Assembly: GCA_020629275.1 (NCBI GenBank) | Contig: JAHDDQ010000012.1 | Coordinates: forward strand, 1-32,681 | Reading direction: 5' to 3' | DNA length: 32,681 bases | Source: Tenacibaculum sp. | GTDB taxonomy: Bacteria > Bacteroidota > Bacteroidia > Flavobacteriales > Flavobacteriaceae | Shown here: in pieces, positions 16,793-25,282 of the stretch | Position numbering within the stretch: position 1 is the stretch's first letter | How the letters are laid out: each line of letters opens with the position of its first letter | The notes under the pieces: model-generated | What the model saw: the letters and a program-made list of their open reading frames with translations, nothing else | Database searches by the model: none | What the model was told of the DNA's origin: nothing | Made by a program: the position numbers and the translations under genes

Positions 16793-18220
16793 ATGAAAGC
16801 AATTAAATTATTTAGTCTTATCGCTTTTGTCTCAATAGTAAGTGTTTTTACTTCATGTGTTGAAGACAAAGATTTTGAGGTACCAACACCTTCGGCTGTT
16901 GAACCTAACTTAAGTGGTTTACAACAAACTACTTTTAAAGCAGTAAAAGAAGCTTACGAACAAGCTGTTGCATCTGGAGATGCCTCAGTAACTTTTGAAA
17001 ACGACGAGTATATTACAGGGTATGTAGTTTCTAGTGATTTAGCAGGAAACTTTTTTGAAGAGTTAATCATCCAAAATAAAGTTGATGATGCTAATCCTAC
17101 TGAAGATCCAAGATTAGGATTCAGAATTTCAATAAATGTAACTAGTTTGTACCAATCTTATGACTTTGGTAGAAAAGTATATGTTAAATTAAAAGGGTTA
17201 AGTGTTGGTTTAGCTAACGGTGTATTAGTAATAGGAAAAGGTACTGCTGTTGACCAAATACAAGAATATGAATACAAAGACTTTATTTTAAGAAGTACAG
17301 AAATTGCTACAATTACGCCTAAAGTAACTAAAATATCAGAGGTAGCCGAAGCAGACGAAAATACGTTTGTACAATTTGAAAATGTACAATTTCATAGAGA
17401 TCAGCTAGCACTTACTTATGCTGGTGAAGATAGCGATCAATTTAATGGTTTTAGAACTATTGAAAGTTGTGACGACGGATTAACTATTCCTTTAGAATCA
17501 AGTACGTTTGCCGATTTTAAGTCTATTAGAGTAAATCAAAATAAAGGAAATATTCAAGGTGTATTCTCTAGAGATTTTAGAGATGATTTCAACGTTTTAT
17601 TAATAAACACTTTATCTGACGTTATGTTCGATAGTACAGATCGTTGTGATCCTATTGAACTAGATTGTGGTTTAGCTACTGCTGAAGGAACTACTATTTT
17701 ATTTGAGGCTGATTTTGAAACACAAACACCATCATCGCCAGTATCTGGAAACGGGTGGACAAACTTTATTGAAGCTGGTAGCGAAGGCTGGGAAGCTTAT
17801 GTTCAATCTGGGGCTAATGCATCACAAGGTGTTTCTGCAAGAATGGGATCTTTCCGCTCTGGAGATCCAAGCAACGTAGCTTGGTTAATTACACCAGAAA
17901 TAGATTTAGACGCCAACGCTGGAGTTACAATGAGTTTCGAAACTTCAAATAGTTTTGCTGATGGAAGTAATTTAGAATTAGTATTCTCAAACGATTGGGA
18001 TGGTACTACTGCTGGTATTGCTACTGCAACTTGGGGTATTGTTCCTGCAGCTTATATTACACAAGATACTGATTCTTTCTCTTCTTGGTTTACTTCAGGA
18101 ATTGTAGATTTATCTTGTGGAAATGGTACAGTACATTTCGCATTTAAATATACAGGAAGTGAAGACAGAGCAAATGACGGTACTTACGAATTAGATAATG
18201 TTAAGATTTCTGCTAACTAA
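16793..18220 (+). CDS. DUF5689/choice-of-anchor J surface lipoprotein
   Basis: A 475-residue lipoprotein: the signal peptide ends at FTS-C22, and the residues after it (VEDKDFE) are acidic, like the Bacteroidota lipoprotein export signal that places proteins on the outer face of the outer membrane. Residues about 40-280 fit DUF5689, an OB-fold-like domain, and about 300-475 form a choice-of-anchor J-type jelly roll (ILFEADFE ... GWTNF ... WLITPEIDLD). It follows the TonB-dependent receptor by 18 bases and is probably its surface partner for substrate capture, taking the place SusD has in glycan systems. A strong terminator follows. Function in ligand binding is inferred. Confidence 0.8.
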   Translation: MKAIKLFSLIAFVSIVSVFTSCVEDKDFEVPTPSAVEPNLSGLQQTTFKAVKEAYEQAVASGDASVTFENDEYITGYVVSSDLAGNFFEELIIQNKVDDANPTEDPRLGFRISINVTSLYQSYDFGRKVYVKLKGLSVGLANGVLVIGKGTAVDQIQEYEYKDFILRSTEIATITPKVTKISEVAEADENTFVQFENVQFHRDQLALTYAGEDSDQFNGFRTIESCDDGLTIPLESSTFADFKSIRVNQNKGNIQGVFSRDFRDDFNVLLINTLSDVMFDSTDRCDPIELDCGLATAEGTTILFEADFETQTPSSPVSGNGWTNFIEAGSEGWEAYVQSGANASQGVSARMGSFRSGDPSNVAWLITPEIDLDANAGVTMSFETSNSFADGSNLELVFSNDWDGTTAGIATATWGIVPAAYITQDTDSFSSWFTSGIVDLSCGNGTVHFAFKYTGSEDRANDGTYELDNVKISAN

Positions 18221-18242
18221 TAGTAAAATCTCATAATTTTTT

Positions 18243-18271
18243 AAAACCGAGTTTTTTAACTCGGTTTTTTT
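18243..18271 (+). terminator. Rho-independent terminator after the DUF5689 gene
   Basis: AAAACCGAGTT and AACTCGGTTTT form an 11-bp stem around TTTT, followed by a T-run to 18271. It closes the receptor-lipoprotein operon and separates it from the metallophosphoesterase gene. Confidence 0.9.
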
Positions 18272-18298
18272 GTACACCTTTATCAAAAAAAACAAAAG

Positions 18299-19186
18299 AT
18301 GTCTGCAAATAGTAGAATTAGTCGTGCATTTAAAAATGCAAAAAAACTACCTCTAAACTCGCAATCTAAATATGTTTTATTTTCTGATTGTCACAGAGGA
18401 GATAATGGCTTTGCTGATGATTTTGCACATAACAGAAAGATATATAATTACGCTATTTCACAATACCTTTTAAATGGTTTCACTTACATAGAGCTAGGTG
18501 ATGGTGACGAATTATGGGAAAATAAATTTGACACAATTTTTAGAGCTAATAAAGACACCTATCTCTTACTGAAACAATTCCATGATAAAGATAGGCTTCA
18601 TTTTATTTGGGGTAATCATGATATGGATTACAGAAACCCGAAAAATATTACTAAAAATCTATCTTATTACTATGAATCTTCAACTGGTAAAGAAAAAGAA
18701 CTTATGCCAAACGCTTCTTTCTCTGAAGCCATACGATTAGAGGATGAAGAAGGTAAATCTATATTTTTACTTCATGGACACCAAGCAGACTGGTTTAACT
18801 ATCTTTTCTGGCGATTTAGTCGCTTACTCGTAAAAATACTTTGGAAACCATTACAGATACTCGGCATAAAAGACCCTACAAGTCCAGCTCAAAACTTTAA
18901 AGAGCTTATAAAAGTTGAACGTCACCTTGAAAAATGGATCCGTAAAAATAAAAATCAAATGCTTGTTACGGGTCACACACACCGTCCAAGGTTTCCTGAC
19001 ACAGATGAATTACCCTATTTTAATGACGGTAGTTGTGTACATCCTAGATGTATAACTGGTCTTGAAATTGAAAACAGTGAAATATCACTTGTGAAATGGT
19101 ATTTGGTAACTCATGAAAATGGTACCATGCAAATCGTTAAGAATATCTTAGAAGGCCCAGAAAATATATCTTTTTACATCAATTAA
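18299..19186 (+). CDS. Calcineurin-like metallophosphoesterase (LpxH-like)
   Basis: A 295-residue cytoplasmic enzyme with the two-metal phosphoesterase motifs in order: D30-x-H32 (SDCHRGD), G67-D68-x2-E71 (GDGDELW), G105-N106-H107-D108, H159-G-H161 and G225-H226-T227-H228. The GDxxE..W form resembles LpxH, the UDP-2,3-diacylglucosamine hydrolase of lipid A synthesis, more than general phosphatases; that assignment is only a possibility because the rest differs and length exceeds LpxH (about 240). No signal peptide is present. A terminator separates it from the receptor operon, and a TAnnTTTG element separates it from the Pit gene, so it may be transcribed alone. Confidence 0.8.
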   Translation: MSANSRISRAFKNAKKLPLNSQSKYVLFSDCHRGDNGFADDFAHNRKIYNYAISQYLLNGFTYIELGDGDELWENKFDTIFRANKDTYLLLKQFHDKDRLHFIWGNHDMDYRNPKNITKNLSYYYESSTGKEKELMPNASFSEAIRLEDEEGKSIFLLHGHQADWFNYLFWRFSRLLVKILWKPLQILGIKDPTSPAQNFKELIKVERHLEKWIRKNKNQMLVTGHTHRPRFPDTDELPYFNDGSCVHPRCITGLEIENSEISLVKWYLVTHENGTMQIVKNILEGPENISFYIN

Positions 19187-19232
19187 TTCCATTTCATAAC
19201 AATTACATAACATACCCAGAAATACAGGTTTA

Positions 19233-19240
19233 TACATTTG
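19233..19240 (+). promoter_or_regulatory. -7 promoter element of the Pit transporter gene
   Basis: TACATTTG followed by CC fits TAnnTTTG and ends 23 bases before the start codon at 19264. Confidence 0.6.
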
Positions 19241-19263
19241 CCAAGTTTAACTTATATATTAAG

Positions 19264-21516
19264 ATGGGAGATCCTTATATTTTGATGTTGGTGGCCTTAG
19301 CCACTCTTGCGATATTAGATTTAGTTGTGGGTGTGAGTAACGATGCTGTTAATTTTTTAAATTCAGCAATTGGTTCTAAAGCTATACCAATTAAAACAAT
19401 TATGATCATTGCAAGCGTTGGTGTTTTCTTTGGTGCAGTAACATCTAGCGGTATGATGGAAGTAGCACGTAAAGGAATTTTCAATCCAAATATGTTCATG
19501 TTTGAAGAAATCATGTACATATTTATGGCTGTTATGATTACTGATATCTTACTGCTTGACATTTTCAATTCACTTGGAATGCCAACATCTACGACAGTAT
19601 CTATTGTATTCGAATTGCTTGGAGCTGCTGTAACTATTGCTTTAATAAAAATATCAGCTACAGATCATTCTGTTTCTGAAATTTGGAGTTATATTAATTA
19701 TGAAACAGCTACCGATATTATTCTAGGTATTGTATTATCCGTTTTGGTTGCTTTCACAGTCGGAGCAATTGTTCAGTATTTTTCCCGTATTATCTATTCT
19801 TTTGATTTTGAAAAACGTCCAATCTATATCAATGCATTATTTGGTGGACTTGCAATTACTGCGATAACTTATTTCATAATTATTAAAGGCTTAAAGGGTA
19901 CTCCTTTTTACAGTAATTTAAAAGGTGTTATTGAAGGTAACACTATTGTAATCATTACGCTCAGTCTTATTTTTTGGTCAGCAACATCTTATTTTCTAAT
20001 AAAAATTTTCAAACTTAATATCTTAACTGCTGTAGTTGCTGTAGGTACATTTTCTTTAGCTATGGCTTTTGCTGGTAACGATTTAGTGAATTTTATTGGA
20101 GTTCCTATTGCTGCTTTAAATTCCTACGATGCTTGGCAAGCTTCTGGCGTAGCAGCTAATGAATTTTCTATGGGGATCTTGGCTAAAAAAGTACCTTCAA
20201 ATACATTATTACTTTTACTCGCAGGAGCAATAATGGTTGCTACGTTATGGACTTCTAAAAAGGCCCGTGCAGTTATAGAAACAGGTATAAACCTTTCAAG
20301 ACAAGGAGATGGTCATGAAAAATTCCAACCAAATAATTTATCTAGAATTGTCGTTAGAGCTGCTATGTTTACTAACATAGGTCTTAAATATTTGATTCCT
20401 AAACGGTCTCAAGTTTATATTAATTCAAAGTTTGAAAAACCGGTAATTAAATTACCTAAAGATAAAACCTACGAATTACCTGCATTTGATTTAGTAAGAG
20501 CTTCTGTTAATTTAGTTATGGCGAGTATTTTAATCTCTATCGCTACTTCAATGAAGCTTCCGTTATCTACAACTTATGTTACATTTATGGTTGCCATGGG
20601 TACGTCTTTAGCAGATAGAGCATGGGGAAGAGAAAGCGCAGTATATAGAGTAGCCGGAGTTATAAATGTTATTGGAGGATGGTTTTTAACTGCCATTATC
20701 GCATTTACGGCTGCTGGAATTGTGGCTTTTTTAATCAGTTGGCATCAAGTTATGATTCCAATTTTACTACTTGTTGTAATAGCAATGTTAGTAAGAACAA
20801 CATTACAATATTCAAAAAAATCCAAAGAAGAGAAAAAACAACAATTTGTTGAACGTGCTGAATTAATTTCGATTAATGAAGTTATAGAAGAAAGTTCTGG
20901 ACATATCGCTAATGTAGCTAGCAGAGTAAATAAGTTATATTCTAATGTGGTTAATGATTTAGCTAATCATGACTTGAATAAACTTAGAAAAACAGAGAAG
21001 CATGTTCTTAAACTAAATGATGAGATTGAAAACTTGAAGAACGGTGTGTTCTATTTTATAAAATCTTTAGATGAAACTTCTGTTCAAGCAAGTAGATTTT
21101 ATATTTTAATCTTAGGTTATTTACAAGATGTGGCTCAGTCTATAAGTTATATTTCAAAGTCAACATTTAATCATGTGAACAATAATCATAAGAACCTTAA
21201 GAAATCACAACTTAAAGATTTAAAAAATATCGACATAAAATTATCTTCTTTACTACAAGAAGTTAGTATGGCATTTGAGACTAAAAAATTTGATAACTTA
21301 TATACTATTCTTGCAGAGAAAAAAGAGTTATTAAACGACGTTTCTAGTTCTATAGAGCGACAAGTTGATAGAATTCGTAACGATGAAACTAGCCCCAAAA
21401 ACACAACGCTTTATTTTAGTATTTTATTAGAAACTCAGAATTTAATTTCTGGACTTATAAGTTTACTAGAAAATTACAATGAGTTTTACGTAAGCACCAA
21501 AACAGCTTCTATGTAA
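19264..21516 (+). CDS. Pit family inorganic phosphate permease with PhoU-like C-terminal domain
   Basis: A 750-residue inner-membrane phosphate transporter. The PiT signatures are seen twice in the inverted halves: GVSNDAVNFLNSAIG at about 23-37 and AGNDLVNFIGVPIAA near residue 275. About ten or more hydrophobic helices run to about residue 515. The last 215 residues (about 535-750) are soluble, helical and rich in charged heptads, resembling PhoU-type bundles that regulate phosphate transporters. E. coli PitA is about 500 residues and lacks this part. Such fusions occur in Bacteroidota. It has its own TAnnTTTG element and its own terminator. Its position after a phosphoesterase and a secreted nuclease suggests phosphate acquisition, by inference. 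Confidence 0.9.
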   Translation: MGDPYILMLVALATLAILDLVVGVSNDAVNFLNSAIGSKAIPIKTIMIIASVGVFFGAVTSSGMMEVARKGIFNPNMFMFEEIMYIFMAVMITDILLLDIFNSLGMPTSTTVSIVFELLGAAVTIALIKISATDHSVSEIWSYINYETATDIILGIVLSVLVAFTVGAIVQYFSRIIYSFDFEKRPIYINALFGGLAITAITYFIIIKGLKGTPFYSNLKGVIEGNTIVIITLSLIFWSATSYFLIKIFKLNILTAVVAVGTFSLAMAFAGNDLVNFIGVPIAALNSYDAWQASGVAANEFSMGILAKKVPSNTLLLLLAGAIMVATLWTSKKARAVIETGINLSRQGDGHEKFQPNNLSRIVVRAAMFTNIGLKYLIPKRSQVYINSKFEKPVIKLPKDKTYELPAFDLVRASVNLVMASILISIATSMKLPLSTTYVTFMVAMGTSLADRAWGRESAVYRVAGVINVIGGWFLTAIIAFTAAGIVAFLISWHQVMIPILLLVVIAMLVRTTLQYSKKSKEEKKQQFVERAELISINEVIEESSGHIANVASRVNKLYSNVVNDLANHDLNKLRKTEKHVLKLNDEIENLKNGVFYFIKSLDETSVQASRFYILILGYLQDVAQSISYISKSTFNHVNNNHKNLKKSQLKDLKNIDIKLSSLLQEVSMAFETKKFDNLYTILAEKKELLNDVSSSIERQVDRIRNDETSPKNTTLYFSILLETQNLISGLISLLENYNEFYVSTKTASM

Positions 21517-21536
21517 GGTATGTAGTAATAAAAAGT

Positions 21537-21569
21537 AAAAAAGCTCGAGTCTTAGACTCGAGCTTTTTT
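21537..21569. terminator. Bidirectional terminator
   Basis: AAAAAAGCTCGAGTC and GACTCGAGCTTTTTT form a perfect 15-bp stem with a TTA loop and A/T runs on both sides. It lies between the convergent Pit (stop 21516) and serine hydrolase (stop 21589) genes. Confidence 0.92.
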
Positions 21570-21588
21570 ATTGATATGATATTGTGTT

Positions 21589-22911
21589 CTAATTGAATGA
21601 ATTCAATATTTCACTTAAAAAATGATTAACATCAGCATTTTTAGTTAGCCCTAATCTAACAATTACCATGTCTTGATCTGGTAAAATAAAAACATTTTGT
21701 CCTTGATAACCATTAAATGAATACATATTCTTTGGTACATCAGGATATCTATTTCCTGCATTTAACCATATCTGAGCGCCATACCATCCATCAGAACTTG
21801 GAGTAGGTGTTGTAGCATATTTTACCCAGTCCTCATCAAAAAGAAACTCTCCATTCCAATTCCCGTTGTGTAAATACAATAAACCAAATTTTGCCCAGTC
21901 TCTAGCTGTGGCCCATGCATAAGAAGACCCTATATAATTACCGCTCAAGTCTGTTTCTATTACCATAGAATTCATTCCTATTTTATCAATCAAATCAGTG
22001 TACCAAAAGTCTAAATATTCTTGATATGTTTTAAACTGATCTCTTAAGATTTTAGAAAGTAAATTTGTTGTACCTGAGGAATAATTCCAAGTTTCGTTTG
22101 GTTTACCTACTAATGACTTTTTTAATTGAGTCGTGGTAACATCTTCTGCTAAGAATAACATTTTTGTTACATCAGATATAGAGTTGTAATCTTCATTCCA
22201 TTCTAAACCGCTATTCATTTGTAATAAATTATGAATTGTTATGTTTTTACGTTCATCATTTTCCCACTCGCTAAAAATGGAGTTCTTGTGTAAATCTATA
22301 TTTCCTCTACAATGCAATACACCAAATAAAGTCCCTGTAATACTTTTAGTCATAGACCAACCTAACAAGCGTGATTTCTTATCGAAATCTTTACCGTATT
22401 GCTCTGCAATAATTTTATCCTTGTGAATAACTACAACAGCACGTGTTTTGTTTACTTCATCAAACATTGAATTTACGGCGCTATTCAGTCGCTTATAATC
22501 TATATTAGCAAATACAGAGTCTTTAGGTTCGCCACTACCATAGGGAAAAGGTGTCTTAAAATCTGCTGACTTACGTTTTGGTACTTTTAGATTTTCTTCT
22601 AGTTCTTTTCCTTTAACTGTCAAAACACTTCCTAAACCCTCTCTATACACCGCTTTTCTTGTTAAAAGTCCAAAAGCAGATGAGTAAATTGCTTTTTCAT
22701 CATCATCCAACTCATCAGAAGCCAAATTTATAGGTGAAAAATTATTATCGGTACTATCAGTAAATGCTAATGTTCTATTAGCTAGAAAAACAGACGATGC
22801 AGTACTTTTTGCTGAGTATCCTGCTATGATATTTAATTTAGGGTAGTTGTAAAATACAGCTAGTAACACTATTGCGAAAAACAATAATAATACCCTCTTA
22901 AGTGTTTTCAT
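21589..22911 (-). CDS. Serine hydrolase, beta-lactamase class C (DD-peptidase-like) family
   Basis: A 440-residue protein with an N-terminal membrane anchor or signal segment at about 5-21, so the enzyme faces the periplasm. The class C beta-lactamase/DD-peptidase fold spans about 140-438. The nucleophile motif S186-M-T-K189 is intact (GWSMTKSITG), and Y277-S-S stands at the second motif position where many family members have YxN. The usual third-motif lysine is not obvious; a histidine or glycine-rich stretch near the end may replace it. Members cleave varied amides and esters; substrate cannot be read from sequence. It is monocistronic, with a TAnnTTTG promoter on the minus strand and a shared terminator. 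Confidence 0.83.
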   Translation of the reverse strand: MKTLKRVLLLFFAIVLLAVFYNYPKLNIIAGYSAKSTASSVFLANRTLAFTDSTDNNFSPINLASDELDDDEKAIYSSAFGLLTRKAVYREGLGSVLTVKGKELEENLKVPKRKSADFKTPFPYGSGEPKDSVFANIDYKRLNSAVNSMFDEVNKTRAVVVIHKDKIIAEQYGKDFDKKSRLLGWSMTKSITGTLFGVLHCRGNIDLHKNSIFSEWENDERKNITIHNLLQMNSGLEWNEDYNSISDVTKMLFLAEDVTTTQLKKSLVGKPNETWNYSSGTTNLLSKILRDQFKTYQEYLDFWYTDLIDKIGMNSMVIETDLSGNYIGSSYAWATARDWAKFGLLYLHNGNWNGEFLFDEDWVKYATTPTPSSDGWYGAQIWLNAGNRYPDVPKNMYSFNGYQGQNVFILPDQDMVIVRLGLTKNADVNHFLSEILNSFN

Positions 22912-22927
22912 GTATAGTTTATTTCAA

Positions 22928-22935
22928 CAAATGTA
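22928..22935 (-). promoter_or_regulatory. -7 promoter element of the serine hydrolase gene
   Basis: On the minus strand the bases read TACATTTG, fitting TAnnTTTG, 16 bases before the start codon at 22911. Confidence 0.5.
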
Positions 22936-22975
22936 AGAATTTAAATGTTTGATTGTTCGTTTAAAATCATAGCCG

Positions 22976-22983
22976 TATTTTTG
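22976..22983 (+). promoter_or_regulatory. -7 promoter element of sufS
   Basis: TATTTTTG fits TAnnTTTG, with a TTG at 22953-22955 about 20 bases upstream as a possible -33 element. It ends 17 bases before the ATG at 23001. Confidence 0.5.
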
Positions 22984-23000
22984 TTATAAATTTAGTTTTG

Positions 23001-24212
23001 ATGTTAGATATTCAGAAAATACGTAACGACTTTCCTATACTTGAAAGAGAAGTAAACGGAAAACCGTTAATTTACTTCGATAACGGAGCCACTTCTCAAA
23101 CTCCAAAAGTTGTAATTGACGCAATCGTTGATTATTACAGTAATTACAATTCAAATATTCACAGGGGTGTACATGCACTTAGCCAAGAAGCAACTGACAA
23201 ATATGAAGCAGCACGTATTAAAATTCAAAAACATTTCAATGCTAAACATGCTTATGAAATAATTTTAACTTCAGGCACAACAGAAAGCATTAATATTGTT
23301 GCTTCTGGTTTTTCTTCTTTACTAGAAGAAGGAGATGAGGTTATTGTATCTGCATTAGAGCATCATTCAAATATTGTTCCTTGGCAAATGATGTGTGAAA
23401 AAGCTGGTGCTATTCTGAAAGTACTACCAATGAAGGAAGATGGTTCCCTCAGAATGGATTTATTTGACGAAATGCTTAACGCTAAAACTAAATTGGTTTT
23501 TTGCAATCATGTTTCAAATGCGTTAGGAATCATAAATCCTATTGAATCTATAATCCATAGGGCACATAAATTTGGCGCCTACGTTTTAATAGACGGTGCT
23601 CAAGCTTGTCCGCATATAAAACCAGATGTGCAAGAACTAGATGTTGATTTTTACGTTGCATCAGCTCATAAAATGTGTGGCCCTACAGGAGTTGGATTAC
23701 TCTATGGAAAACAAGAATTATTAGAAATGCTTCCTCCTTATCAAGGTGGAGGAGAAATGATCGAAACTGTTACTTTTGAAAAAACTACATACGCAGGGCT
23801 TCCTCATAAATTTGAAGCAGGTACTCCAAATATTTGTGGAGGTATAGCATTTGGTGTAGCTATTGATTATATGAACGCCATTGGTTTTGAGAATATACAA
23901 GACCAAGAAATAATACTTCTAGAATATGCTACTCAAAAGCTTCAAAATATAGAAGGCTTGAAAATATATGGAACCGCTAATAAAACTTCAGTAATATCGT
24001 TTAATATTGGTGAAATACACCCATATGACATCGGAGCTATCTTAGATAAATTAGGAATCGCTGTAAGAACAGGACACCACTGTGCACAACCAATTATGAA
24101 TTTCTTTGAAATACCAGGAACAGTTAGAGCTTCTATGGCATTTTATAATACCAAAGAAGAAATAGACATTCTTGTAAATGCTGTAGAAAAAGCTAAAATG
24201 ATGCTCAGTTAA
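23001..24212 (+). CDS. sufS: Cysteine desulfurase SufS
   Basis: A 403-residue PLP-dependent class V aminotransferase-fold enzyme that takes sulfur from cysteine for Fe-S cluster assembly. The PLP lysine is K224 in ASAHKMCGPTG; the persulfide cysteine is C361 in RTGHHCAQP, a context typical of the SufS (group II) type; the N-terminus FPILEREVNGKPLIYFDNGAT is also diagnostic. Length is normal (about 405). The ATG at 23001 is preferred over a TTG one codon upstream because ATG is the normal start and the family begins near this point. The suf assembly genes are not in the window on the right, and a small lipoprotein gene follows after 10 bases. Confidence 0.96.
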   Translation: MLDIQKIRNDFPILEREVNGKPLIYFDNGATSQTPKVVIDAIVDYYSNYNSNIHRGVHALSQEATDKYEAARIKIQKHFNAKHAYEIILTSGTTESINIVASGFSSLLEEGDEVIVSALEHHSNIVPWQMMCEKAGAILKVLPMKEDGSLRMDLFDEMLNAKTKLVFCNHVSNALGIINPIESIIHRAHKFGAYVLIDGAQACPHIKPDVQELDVDFYVASAHKMCGPTGVGLLYGKQELLEMLPPYQGGGEMIETVTFEKTTYAGLPHKFEAGTPNICGGIAFGVAIDYMNAIGFENIQDQEIILLEYATQKLQNIEGLKIYGTANKTSVISFNIGEIHPYDIGAILDKLGIAVRTGHHCAQPIMNFFEIPGTVRASMAFYNTKEEIDILVNAVEKAKMMLS

Positions 24213-24222
24213 ATTTAAAAAT

Positions 24223-24642
24223 ATGAAGAATTTAATATGTCTAACTGTAATTTGCTTATCAATAATTAATTGTTCATCTCAAAAAAAAATAGTGAAATCA
24301 GTTATTAAAGAGATAGTATATAAAGCACATACTAGAGGCAGTTCAGAAACTATTATCGTAAATGATTATACTGTTCATTTCAAAACCAATAATTCTTCGA
24401 AAACTAATACAATAACAAAGAAAGAAAGGGAAGTATTGGATGAAATAATCTCCTCGATAGCACTAGAGAATATTAAAAATTTAAAAGCGCCTACAAATAA
24501 ACGACTTTATGATGGTGCATTACATGCTTCGATTGAAATCACAGTAGATAATAAGCACTACAAATCGTCTAGCTTTGATGATGACAGTCCTCCTAATGAG
24601 TTGAAAAAACTTATGAATACATTAAAAGAATTAATCAAGTAA
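24223..24642 (+). CDS. Small hypothetical lipoprotein
   Basis: A 139-residue protein not recognised as a named family. The N-terminus is a lipoprotein signal ending in IINC17; the following residues (SSQKKIVK) are basic rather than acidic, so a periplasm-facing location is likelier than the cell surface. The mature part alternates beta strands and two helices. It follows sufS by 10 bases, probably on the same transcript, though a role in Fe-S assembly is not implied by the sequence. Its stop codon is one base from the stop of the opposing RNase H gene, leaving no room for a terminator. Confidence 0.7.
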   Translation: MKNLICLTVICLSIINCSSQKKIVKSVIKEIVYKAHTRGSSETIIVNDYTVHFKTNNSSKTNTITKKEREVLDEIISSIALENIKNLKAPTNKRLYDGALHASIEITVDNKHYKSSSFDDDSPPNELKKLMNTLKELIK

Positions 24643-24643
24643 A

Positions 24644-25282
24644 TTATTTTCTTCCAAAATCAGCTGGAATTTCACCCCAAACTTTAGTTTCCCATTTTAA
24701 AATAGGATTAGTAAACGAGTTATCTTGTAGCCACTTCTCCGCTCGCTTTATTAACATAAATAAATCTTTATTTTCTTCAGTGAAAATAATATTAGTTCTA
24801 CATTGTTTTTTCTTAACCCAGGACATAGCTATCCTAGAATCTGAGTAAATAGGTAAGTTTTCCATTTTTTTCTGTTTCAAAAGCGCTAATCCATGGACTA
24901 ACGCTAAAAACTCACCGATGTTATTAGTTCCTTTAGGAAAGGGTCCCTGAATAAAAACTTGTTTTTTAGTATCAGTCAGCACTCCTCTATATTCCAAAAT
25001 ACCTGGATTTCCTGAACATGCAGCGTCAACTGATAAGCTTTTTAAAATTGGAGTGCCATATTTTTCTTTTTCTGCTAGACTTATCTTGGGCTTTTTCGTA
25101 TCCTTCCCTTTATAATCGTTGTAGCTTTTTTTAATAGCCAATTCGGCCTCATTTTTATCTGCAAACGCTTTATATTCGGCTCCTTCAAAACCTGTTACCT
25201 GCTCTTTACATTCCTTCCACGAAGAAAACACGCCTTTTTTCTTTCCTTTCCAAACCACATAATACTTTTTTTTATTGCCCAT
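24644..25282 (-). CDS. Viroplasmin-type ribonuclease H
   Basis: A 212-residue RNase HI that cleaves RNA in RNA-DNA hybrids. An N-terminal viroplasmin-like domain at about 5-50 (YYVVWKGKKKGVFSSW), also found in eukaryotic RNase H1 and caulimovirus protein VI, binds hybrids. The RNase H domain at about 80-210 has the catalytic acids D86 (SVDAACSGNPG), E124 (NNIGEF), D148 (YSDSRIA) and probably D208 (PADFG). Its start overlaps the end of purN by 11 bases, so translational coupling with purN is likely. Confidence 0.9.
   Translation of the reverse strand: MGNKKKYYVVWKGKKKGVFSSWKECKEQVTGFEGAEYKAFADKNEAELAIKKSYNDYKGKDTKKPKISLAEKEKYGTPILKSLSVDAACSGNPGILEYRGVLTDTKKQVFIQGPFPKGTNNIGEFLALVHGLALLKQKKMENLPIYSDSRIAMSWVKKKQCRTNIIFTEENKDLFMLIKRAEKWLQDNSFTNPILKWETKVWGEIPADFGRK

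Noticed and set aside
22998..23000. TTG as the sufS start codon
   Set aside because: An ATG follows immediately at 23001, and the family N-terminus is satisfied by it.
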